A DNA stretch of 19,593 bases from JALZHR01 sp036389695 (GTDB taxonomy: Bacteria > Acidobacteriota > Blastocatellia > Pyrinomonadales > Pyrinomonadaceae), in NCBI GenBank assembly GCA_036389695.1, contig DASVWG010000324.1, forward strand, positions 1 to 19,593, written 5' to 3'. Made by a program: the position numbers and the translations under genes. Below the pieces are notes generated by a model. It was given only the letters and a program-made list of their open reading frames with translations, made no database searches and was not told where the DNA came from. Below, piece after piece: positions 13,920-19,593 of this stretch. Within the stretch, counting starts at the first letter, position 1. Each line of letters starts with the position of its first letter.

Positions 13920-14462
13920 ATGCACTGTCCCCGCTGCGGTCAACAACAAGTTTCCGAAGACACGCGCTTTTGCTCGCGCTGTGGTTTTCCGCTCGGACTC
14001 GTGTCGGAGATTCTCGCGCACGGCGGCGTTTTGCCGCAATTAGCCGATTTAAACCAGAAAAAGAAAAAATTCTGGACGCGCAAGAATGGTTTGAAAATCG
14101 CTCTGCTCTGGTTTCTGATTCTGACTTTTTTGCTGACTCCGCTGGCGGCAATCGCCGATGCTGAAGACGGCGCGGGAGTATTTGCCATTCTCGGTTTTAG
14201 CGGCGGCTTGCTGATGATGCTTCTTTCGTTTATGTTTCTGGAAAACGAGCCGAAGTTCGCGCAGCTTGAATCGCCTTATCAAACCGCCAATTATTTAAGC
14301 GGAAAGGGTGCGTCGCAAAACGCTCTGCCGCCGCAGCAAAGCCAGCCCGTGCAGGATTTCGTGCCGCCCGCGGCGGGCGCGTGGAAAGCGCCGAATACGG
14401 GCGAGCTGGTTCCGCACAGCGTGACCGACGGCACGACCAAACTGCTTCAGAAAGACGAGTAA
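13920..14462 (+). CDS. Zinc-ribbon membrane protein, paralogue 1
   Basis: A 180-residue protein with a zinc ribbon at the very N-terminus, Cys3-x2-Cys6 and Cys18-x2-Cys21 (CPRCG and CSRCG), then a basic Lys-rich stretch (46-58). Two membrane segments follow at about 58-79 and 87-107, then a polar Pro/Gln/Asn-rich tail. Topology probably leaves both ends in the cytoplasm. ATG 13920 is chosen because GGAG (13910-13913) is correctly spaced; a TTG start at 13908 would overlap that site. The tail ends VTDGTTKLLQKDE, a motif shared with the next gene. The genes are 12 nt apart and clearly paralogous, hence one operon. Function is unknown; sensing or membrane scaffolding is speculative. Confidence 0.75.
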   Translation: MHCPRCGQQQVSEDTRFCSRCGFPLGLVSEILAHGGVLPQLADLNQKKKKFWTRKNGLKIALLWFLILTFLLTPLAAIADAEDGAGVFAILGFSGGLLMMLLSFMFLENEPKFAQLESPYQTANYLSGKGASQNALPPQQSQPVQDFVPPAAGAWKAPNTGELVPHSVTDGTTKLLQKDE

Positions 14463-14474
14463 AAGGAGAAAAAA

Positions 14475-15026
14475 ATGTTTTGTCCAACCTGCGGTCAGCG
14501 GCAAATCAGCGAAGACACGAGCTTCTGCTCCAAGTGCGGCTTTTTACTGACCGGCGTGACGCAATTAATAATGAACGGCGGCGCTTTGCCGCAGGTTTTT
14601 CAGCCGTCGAAGGGAAAAAAAGATTCGCCGCGCAGAAAAGGCTTGAAGCAGGGCTTGTTTGTTTTTCTGCTGGCGTTTCTGGTCGTTCCGCTTACCGCGA
14701 TATTAACGATTGCGACCAATACCAGAGAGCCTTTCGCGGTCGCTATCGCGGCGATTTTGCTGACCGTCGGCGGCTTGCTGCGAATGGCTTACGCTTTGAT
14801 GTTTGAATCGAACGAGCCTTACGGGATGACTCTGGAAGAAAATGCTCTCAACGCGGCGCAAAACTTTTTAGGCAAAAACAAATCAGCCGCCGCGCTGCCG
14901 CCGCAGCAATCTATTCCGACCTCGACTTATGTTCCGCCGACCGCCGGCAACTGGCGCGACACCAACGATTTAAACGCGACGCCGAACGTCACCGAAAACA
15001 CGACGAAATTCCTGGACGAAAAATGA
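14475..15026 (+). CDS. Zinc-ribbon membrane protein, paralogue 2
   Basis: A 183-residue tandem copy of the preceding gene: zinc ribbon Cys3/Cys6/Cys18/Cys21 (CPTCG and CSKCG), the shared GGALPQ segment (35-40), a basic stretch (46-58), two membrane segments at about 58-80 and 88-110, then a tail with LPPQQS (141-146), VPPTAGNW (153-160) and the terminal VTENTTKFLDEK. A GGAG ribosome site sits seven nt before the ATG. The two proteins differ clearly in sequence but keep the same order of parts, so the duplication is old. They might form a heteromer. The TGA stop lies at the first bases of a palindromic repeat (15024). Confidence 0.75.
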   Translation: MFCPTCGQRQISEDTSFCSKCGFLLTGVTQLIMNGGALPQVFQPSKGKKDSPRRKGLKQGLFVFLLAFLVVPLTAILTIATNTREPFAVAIAAILLTVGGLLRMAYALMFESNEPYGMTLEENALNAAQNFLGKNKSAAALPPQQSIPTSTYVPPTAGNWRDTNDLNATPNVTENTTKFLDEK

Positions 15027-15217
15027 AGCAGAAGCCCGCGCGTCGGGCAAGGGCGGAAAAACTTAGAGAAAATAGGACGCTGATTTTTTAGGATTATTTA
15101 AGATTGATTAGGATTGATTTAAACAAAATCCTAATTCATCCTAATCAATCCTAAAAAATCAGCGTCCTATTTTCGCCAAGCTATTCCGCCCTTGCTTACG
15201 CGCGGGCTTCTGCTTCA
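15024..15217. repeat. Nested inverted repeat (AGAAGCCCGCGCG outer, copy 2)
   Basis: The left arm at 15029-15057 is identical over 29 bp to the left arm at 12419-12447; the right arm is 15185-15212. The symmetry extends outward so that TGAAGCAG at one end and CTGCTTCA at the other each carry a TGA stop, one for each convergent gene. The inner arms, AATAGGACGCTGATTTTTTA (from about 15070) and its inverse (about 15149-15175), with AGGATTGATT units, differ completely from those in copy 1. Confidence 0.9.
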
Positions 15218-16009
15218 AAGCGCCGGTTGCGGCGATGCGCCTTTCGTGCCTTGAAATTCGTAAGTGATATACAGATTCAGAGCGCCGTCCTTGATGTCCG
15301 AGCGAACGTCTTTGACGCGCGCGGTTAAATTTCCGTCGGTCGCGGCAATCGGCAGATTCAGGGCGATTTGCTGACCGCGCAGGATGACAATCGGATTGAC
15401 GCGCTGATTTAAAACATTCTGCACCAGCGGCGTGACAAAGCCGCTGACAAACGCGTTGACGCCGTCCAGATTAACCGTCTCGACATTGATTTGACCGAAA
15501 ACCGTCTGTTGCGATTCGTCAAACCTGAGCGCCATATTTGCCTGCGCCCAGCCGGAAAATTGAATGCACTGACCGAAAACCGAGGTGCTGCCGCTAAAGG
15601 CGAGCGGCGCTAAGATTTGACCGTTTTCCAAACGGACTTCGGTTTTGACGCCGCTTCCTTCGGGCTTGAGGATGATTTTTCCGTCGCAAACGGGCGCGGC
15701 GTCCTGAAAAGCGATTCTTTCCGGCTGTCCGTTTTGCTCCGCTTCACGCGAATTTTCGGCGAGCTTTAACGGAAAAGACGGCGCGTTCATATCGCGAAAA
15801 ATCGTTCCCAGAACCGTGTCGAAAAATTGCTGGTTTAAGACGACGCTCGCCGTGCCGGGCGCGACGCCGCTGGCATCGGGCGCCTGAATCGGTCTGCCCG
15901 GCGGCGGGGCGGCGGCTCGCGGAACGCCGACGAAAAAATAAAAAATCACCGCGCCGCCGACTATTAAACCCAACAACGCGCCAAGCAGAAAAGTGATTGT
16001 TTTGCTCAT
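15215..16009 (-). CDS. Membrane-anchored protein of unknown function
   Basis: A 264-residue protein with one N-terminal hydrophobic segment (about 5-28) after MSKT, so it is anchored facing the periplasm, followed by a Pro/Ala-rich linker (30-52). The remainder (about 55-255) alternates beta strands and helices. It includes a segment around NQQFFDTVLGTIFRDMNAPSF and a late strand pair RQQI-like (GQQIALNLPIAATDGNLTARV) with VRSDIKDGALNLYITYEF. It loosely resembles lipid-binding periplasmic domains of the YceB/DUF1439 or DUF2140 kind, but I cannot assign it. GGGGGA upstream of the ATG is a good ribosome site. The stop codon lies in the palindrome shared with the convergent zinc-ribbon gene. Confidence 0.65.
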   Translation of the reverse strand: MSKTITFLLGALLGLIVGGAVIFYFFVGVPRAAAPPPGRPIQAPDASGVAPGTASVVLNQQFFDTVLGTIFRDMNAPSFPLKLAENSREAEQNGQPERIAFQDAAPVCDGKIILKPEGSGVKTEVRLENGQILAPLAFSGSTSVFGQCIQFSGWAQANMALRFDESQQTVFGQINVETVNLDGVNAFVSGFVTPLVQNVLNQRVNPIVILRGQQIALNLPIAATDGNLTARVKDVRSDIKDGALNLYITYEFQGTKGASPQPAL

Positions 16010-16046
16010 ATAAATTCCCCCGGAAAACGTCGAAAATGAAAAGTGA

Positions 16047-16122
16047 AGAAGACAGAAGTCAGAAGACAGTAGACAGAAGGTAAATTTCTACTGTCTTCTG
16101 ACTTCCGGTTTCTGTCTTCTTT
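16047..16122. repeat. Inverted repeat of AGAAGAC/AGAAGTC heptamers
   Basis: The left arm (16047-16073) and right arm (16087-16122) are inverse copies built of AGAAGAC, AGAAGTC and AGTAGAC units. The right arm is longer by exactly one 7-bp unit. It lies between two minus-strand genes. Confidence 0.88.
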
Positions 16123-16126
16123 ATTC

Positions 16127-17053
16127 CTAGTTATTCGGCTTCGGCGTCACCGGCATTGCCTGATTTGCCGGTGTCTGCGGTGTCATGTCTCCCGTCGGCG
16201 CCGGTTGTGCCGAACGCATCATTTGCGCGGCGATTGCCGCCACGGCGTTGAAGACGAGATTAACCTGTTGTTTGACTTCTTCGGGCGCGACTTTTTTGTA
16301 ATCGGTCGGCTCGGCGAAAAGGCTCGCGTCGGCGGTGGTCGTAATATTGCTCATTTCAGTGCCGACTTTGATTCCGCTCATGCCCTGCACGTTTCCGCTC
16401 GATTGCGAGACGGTCTCGGAGCGCAGCGGCAGGCTCGTTTCCTTATCGACGTAGACGAACGATTCGGTGTTGACCTGTCCGGCTTGCGTTCCCGTGTTGG
16501 AGGTCGCGCCGTAGCGATATTTGATGACGGTGCGCCCGCTCATCTGTTCTTCGCCGACGCGCTCGACGCCTTTAATATTTTTTACCTGATTGACGATTTC
16601 GCCCGGCATCAGCATTCTTCGCACTTCAAAACCGAGCGCTTCCTTCGTCAGTTCCGCATACTGCTTGCGGTTCGGCGAAATGACGAATTGTTTGCCGCCT
16701 TTATCCAGATAGATAAGCTTTTCGCCGCCCGGCAGCGAAAATTCCATCCGCCGGTCTTCGCCGCTGCGCGCGACGTTTGCCTGCAACATCGGCAGAGGCA
16801 TTTTCTGGTCGCCCAGCGTCTCGAATTTCAAAGTGACCGTCGCCGTATAAACGTCAGGCTCTTTCGCATCGACTCCGGACGTGCCGGTCGTATTGACGTT
16901 GGTGTTCGTCGAATTGGCGTTTGAATTGATATTGATGTTCAGATTGGAATTGTTTGAAATCGTCGTATTGGAATTACCGTTCGGCGTCGGCGCGCCGCAG
17001 CCGAGCCCCAGTCCGGCGACGACCGCCAAAATCAGAAAAGACAAATTTTTCAT
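16127..17053 (-). CDS. Asn-rich lipoprotein, LolA-like fold possible
   Basis: A 308-residue exported lipoprotein: hydrophobic leader and lipobox-like GLGC with Cys19 as the lipid attachment site. Residues 25-58 are a low-complexity Asn/Ser/Thr spacer that probably acts as a flexible tether. The globular part (about 65-270) has features of LolA/LppX-type beta-sheet proteins: repeated strands such as VTLKFETLGDQKMP, MEFSLPGGEKLIYLDKGGKQFV, and VIKYRYG followed by SFVYVDKETSLPLRSE, the last typical of outer-membrane lipoprotein-sorting-like and DUF4412-like domains. The tail is Pro/Thr-rich. Its role may be lipid or lipoprotein handling, which is inference. Start is ATG 17053. Palindromes of two different heptamer families flank the gene on each side. 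Confidence 0.7.
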   Translation of the reverse strand: MKNLSFLILAVVAGLGLGCGAPTPNGNSNTTISNNSNLNININSNANSTNTNVNTTGTSGVDAKEPDVYTATVTLKFETLGDQKMPLPMLQANVARSGEDRRMEFSLPGGEKLIYLDKGGKQFVISPNRKQYAELTKEALGFEVRRMLMPGEIVNQVKNIKGVERVGEEQMSGRTVIKYRYGATSNTGTQAGQVNTESFVYVDKETSLPLRSETVSQSSGNVQGMSGIKVGTEMSNITTTADASLFAEPTDYKKVAPEEVKQQVNLVFNAVAAIAAQMMRSAQPAPTGDMTPQTPANQAMPVTPKPNN

Positions 17054-17120
17054 AAACCCTCCCGTTTTCTATTTATTTATTTAGAATAACGTCTTTATCG
17101 GTTTTTCAGCAAGATAATTT

Positions 17121-17200
17121 AATAAGTACTGAGTACTGAGTGCTGAGTACTGAGTTTTGTTTTGTACTCAGTACTCAGCACTTTCCACTCAGTACTTATT
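17121..17200. repeat. Inverted repeat of ACTGAGT-type heptamers (family A, copy 2)
   Basis: Left arm 17121-17155 consists of AATA followed by AGTACTG/AGTGCTG heptamers. Right arm 17166-17200 is the inverse. Same heptamer as at 1-88, but the loop differs. The right end touches the stop codon of the gamma-glutamyltranspeptidase gene (17199-17201). Confidence 0.9.
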
Positions 17201-18932
17201 AATAGCCTATCGCTTCGCCGTCGGCGCGCGAATCGATTGCGCCGAGCCGGACATTGGTTTTTTCTTCAATCGCAATCGCCGTCATCGAAGCGATGTTGGC
17301 GGGTTTTCCGGCAAACGCGTGCCCGAAGCTTTCCAGAACTTTCAGCGTGTCCGAGCTCATTCCGGTCGGCTCGTAGAGCAGCTCGTCGGGCAGCCATTGA
17401 TGATGCACGCGCGGCGCGTCAATCGCCTGCTGGATGTTCATCTCGTGGTCAATCACATTGACGACCGCCTGCAAAACCGCCGTGATAATTCGCGGTCCGC
17501 CGCGCGCGCCCAGGGCAAACCAGAGCGAGCCGTCTTTGCGCAAAACAATCGTCGGCGTCATCGAAGAAAGCGGGCGTTTTCCCGGCTCGACCTTATTGCG
17601 CTCGCCCTGAATCAAGCCGAACATATTCGGCTTGCCCGGTCGCGCCGCGAAATCGTCCATTTCGTCGTTGAGCAAAACGCCGGTGCCTTTCGCCGTGACC
17701 GCCGAGCCGTATAAATCGTTGATTGTATAGGTATTTGTCACGACGTTCCCTTGCGTGTCGACGACCGTGAAATGCGTCGTTTCGGTCGGTTCTTTTCTGG
17801 CGAGCATTCCGGCGCGGATTTCGGCGCTCGGCGTCGCTCTGGTCAGGCTAATCGAATTCGAACGCGCCAGAGCGTATTTCTTATCAATCAGTTGCCCGAC
17901 CGGAACTTCGACAAAATCCGGGTCAGCCATATATTCGGCGCGGTCGGCGAAAGCGCGGCGCATGACTTCGGTCAAAAGATGATATTTTTCCGACGAAGCC
18001 CAGTTCATTTTTTTTACGTCGTATCTTTCGAGCATATTCAAGGTTTGGAGCAAAACGATTCCGCCCGAAGACGGCGGCGGCATCGTGATGACTTCGTAGC
18101 CGCGATAAGTGCCGCGAATCGGCGTTCGCTCTTTCGCCCGGTAATTTTTCAAATCTTCCAGCGTTATCAAGCCTTTATTCGCTCGCATATCGGCGGCAAT
18201 CAGCCGCGCCGTCTCGCCTTCGTAAAAATCTTTCGCGCCCGATTTTTGAATTCGCGCCAGCGTCTGCGCCAGTTCCGGCTGCCTGAGGCGGTCGCCTTCG
18301 CGAAACAGATTTCCGTTGTTCAGGAAAATCTTTTTGCTGTCGGCGTATTTCGAGAGATTTTTTTCGTAGGATGCAAAAAGATTCGCCAGCCGGTTCGACA
18401 AAACGAAGCCGTCCTGCGCCAGCTTTCGGGAAGGCTCGATTAAATCTGCCCATTTTATCTTGCCCGAGCCGTATTTTTTAAAAGCCATCTCCAGTCCAGC
18501 CGGTGTGCCGGGCACGCCGGAAGCGCGATAGCCGACGGTCGAGGAGCCTTCGCCTTTGATAAGCTCGCCGTTTTTGTCGACGAAAATATCGCGCGCCGCC
18601 GCTTTGGGAGCCATTTCGCGGTAATCAATCGAAGTCGCGCGCCCGTCGCGAAAACGAATCAGCATAAATCCGCCGCCGCCCAGATTTCCGGCTTCCGGGT
18701 AAGTTACGGCGAGCGCAATCGCGACGGCGACCGCCGCATCGACCGCGTTGCCGCCGCGTTTGATTACGTCGATGCCGATTCGGGACGCCAAATCGCTCTG
18801 CGAAGCGACCATCGCGCGCTTTCCGCGCACAGGCTCGCGCCACGCCGCTCTGACCTGAAGCTGCGCAGGCAGACCGGCAAGCAGAAAACTAAAAATCAGA
18901 CAGAAAACAAACGGTTTTTTTATTGATTTCAT
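17199..18932 (-). CDS. ggt: Gamma-glutamyltranspeptidase (glutathione hydrolase)
   Basis: Periplasmic or secreted N-terminal nucleophile hydrolase that cleaves gamma-glutamyl bonds such as that of glutathione. 577 residues from ATG 18932, close to the usual length; a GTG ten codons earlier is less likely because the signal peptide MKSIKKPFVFCLIF begins at the ATG. The precursor self-cleaves before the catalytic Thr385 (TTHFTVVD), giving large and small subunits. Other key residues are visible: Arg105 in YREMAP, which binds the substrate carboxylate, NLGGGGFM (83-90), PLSSMTP (454-460) and the oxyanion glycines in GARGGPRI (475-482). All catalytic features are intact, so it should be active, likely recycling amino acids from glutathione or gamma-glutamyl peptides. 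It has its own upstream palindrome and shows no operon partner. Confidence 0.93.
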   Translation of the reverse strand: MKSIKKPFVFCLIFSFLLAGLPAQLQVRAAWREPVRGKRAMVASQSDLASRIGIDVIKRGGNAVDAAVAVAIALAVTYPEAGNLGGGGFMLIRFRDGRATSIDYREMAPKAAARDIFVDKNGELIKGEGSSTVGYRASGVPGTPAGLEMAFKKYGSGKIKWADLIEPSRKLAQDGFVLSNRLANLFASYEKNLSKYADSKKIFLNNGNLFREGDRLRQPELAQTLARIQKSGAKDFYEGETARLIAADMRANKGLITLEDLKNYRAKERTPIRGTYRGYEVITMPPPSSGGIVLLQTLNMLERYDVKKMNWASSEKYHLLTEVMRRAFADRAEYMADPDFVEVPVGQLIDKKYALARSNSISLTRATPSAEIRAGMLARKEPTETTHFTVVDTQGNVVTNTYTINDLYGSAVTAKGTGVLLNDEMDDFAARPGKPNMFGLIQGERNKVEPGKRPLSSMTPTIVLRKDGSLWFALGARGGPRIITAVLQAVVNVIDHEMNIQQAIDAPRVHHQWLPDELLYEPTGMSSDTLKVLESFGHAFAGKPANIASMTAIAIEEKTNVRLGAIDSRADGEAIGY

Positions 18933-18964
18933 AATTTTAGGTTTTTTTCGATAATACAACACAG

Positions 18965-19037
18965 AACTGATAGTTGATAATTGATAACTGATAGTGAAAG
19001 GAACAAACTATCAGTTATCAACTATCAGTTATCAGTT
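18965..19037. repeat. Inverted repeat of ACTGATA-type heptamers (family B, copy 2)
   Basis: Left arm 18965-18995 and right arm 19007-19037 are built of ACTGATA/GTTGATA heptamers. Same family as 9050-9131, with a different loop. It lies between divergent genes, in the upstream region of ggt. Confidence 0.9.
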
Positions 19038-19094
19038 AGAACGCCGTTTTTGAAGATTAAAGCTGATTAAATCTTTAGCAGGTAGTATAGAGTC

Positions 19095-19123
19095 TTGGCA
19101 AATAGTGTAAAATAGAGTAAATT
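19095..19123 (+). promoter_or_regulatory. Possible promoter for the secreted protein at 19224
   Basis: TTGGCA (19095-19100) and TAAATT (19118-19123) are separated by exactly 17 nt, about 100 nt before the start codon. This is the only reasonable sigma-70-like match in the stretch. Pattern match only. Confidence 0.35.
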
Positions 19124-19223
19124 GAAGTGTTTCGGTCTGAAGCATCTCCACATTTTATAGAAGTCCGCCTACAATCTCCGGAGCTTAAAAAATCAGTTTT
19201 GGAACGAGGTCAAAGCAAGTAGT

Positions 19224-19593
19224 ATGAAAAAGATTATTTCAACGATTATTATCACCATCCTTTGTTTTTCGTTTGTGCTTCCCGCACCGGCACAGAAAAA
19301 ATCCGGTTTAGCGGCACCGAGTCCGACTTCACAGCGCTCTGAATTATTCGCTTCGGCGGCGGCTTTTACGGACGGCGGCGGCGTCTGGCTCGAATGGCAG
19401 ACGGGAATCGAGAAACAGATTGCGGGCTTTCACGCTTACCGCGTCGAAAACGGCGCAAAACAGCTTGTCAGCCCGGTTTTGATTCCGGGCGGCAATCTCT
19501 CGGGCGACGGGAGCGCGTCGGGCAGAAACTATAACTTCTTTGACCCGCAGGGCAGCTATCGCACGGCTTATGTGATTGAAAGCATCGACGTAA
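19224..19593 (+). CDS. Secreted protein, N-terminal part only (runs off the window)
   Basis: An open frame begins at ATG 19224 and continues past the window end, giving 123 residues. MKKIISTIIITILCFSFVLP and a following APAQ form a signal peptide with a likely cut near residue 23. After a short Ser/Pro-rich stretch, GGGVWLEWQTGIEKQIAGFH leads into YRVENG and later YNFFDPQG and YRTAYVIESIDV. This resembles, from memory, the beta-sandwich module (LEWQTG...GFxxYR) found at the start of large cell-surface proteins and C25-type peptidases in Blastocatellia and similar bacteria. The full domain set cannot be known here. No strong ribosome site is visible. Confidence 0.7.
   Translation, partial: MKKIISTIIITILCFSFVLPAPAQKKSGLAAPSPTSQRSELFASAAAFTDGGGVWLEWQTGIEKQIAGFHAYRVENGAKQLVSPVLIPGGNLSGDGSASGRNYNFFDPQGSYRTAYVIESIDV

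Noticed and set aside
16205..16924. Plus-strand ORF of 239 residues opposite the lipoprotein gene
   Set aside because: An antisense shadow: no ribosome site and unnatural Arg/Asp/His/Phe-rich sequence, while the minus frame has a signal peptide and lipobox.
17751..18443. Long plus-strand ORF of 230 residues opposite ggt
   Set aside because: It lies entirely inside the clear gamma-glutamyltranspeptidase gene. Its Arg/Phe/His-rich composition is typical of the antisense frame of a GC-rich gene, and it has no family features.

Overview
The window looks like a chromosomal segment from a soil-type Acidobacteriota bacterium, most likely class Blastocatellia (Pyrinomonadaceae-like). This is inferred from medium GC, many small secreted proteins of unknown function (DUF2059, DUF4440, an Asn-rich lipoprotein, carboxypeptidase-regulatory-like secreted proteins), tandem zinc-ribbon membrane proteins, a CrtC-like protein, and palindromic repeats at most gene junctions. 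No rRNA, tRNA, CRISPR array, transposase or replication origin was seen.

Layout. At 1-860 there is a palindromic heptamer repeat, a secreted DUF2059 protein and a strong terminator. At 891-4797 lies a restriction-modification island. A large single-chain (type IIG/ISP-like) enzyme gene is split: its N-terminal PD-(D/E)xK nuclease part (891 to about 1874) and its C-terminal part (about 4291-4797) flank a complete two-gene type II system. That system is a HEAT-repeat/beta-class DNA methyltransferase (1953-3359) overlapping by 26 nt a CfrBI-like endonuclease (3334-4254). The methylase and specificity core of the old enzyme is missing, so one R-M system appears to have replaced the middle of another. 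At 4836-5060 there is a strict 21-bp degenerate tandem array. At 5301-6375 are a small unknown protein and a secreted DUF4440 protein. At 6539-7696 (minus) is a secreted protein with a carboxypeptidase-regulatory-like domain and a long leader. At 8394-10415 is a two-gene ABC exporter (ATPase and MacB/FtsX-type permease). At 10610-10936 is a YbjQ-family protein. At 11159-12319 (minus) is a carotenoid 1,2-hydratase-like protein. At 12664-15026 are an exported OB-fold-like protein, a DinB-like protein and two tandem zinc-ribbon membrane proteins. At 15215-18932 (minus) are an anchored unknown protein, an Asn-rich lipoprotein and gamma-glutamyltranspeptidase. At 19224 a secreted protein begins and runs off the window.

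The most unusual feature outside the R-M island is a set of about a dozen inverted repeats at gene junctions. Many have arms that are tandem 7-bp units, with a different heptamer at different sites. Several are nested, one palindrome inside the loop of another: the same outer arms flank different inner arms at 12419-12565 and 15029-15212. Stop codons often lie in or against these repeats, and one heptamer array sits in frame inside a coding gene. Within one element, arm differences are compensatory and preserve each arm's own hairpin. No palindrome of this type was seen in the R-M island.
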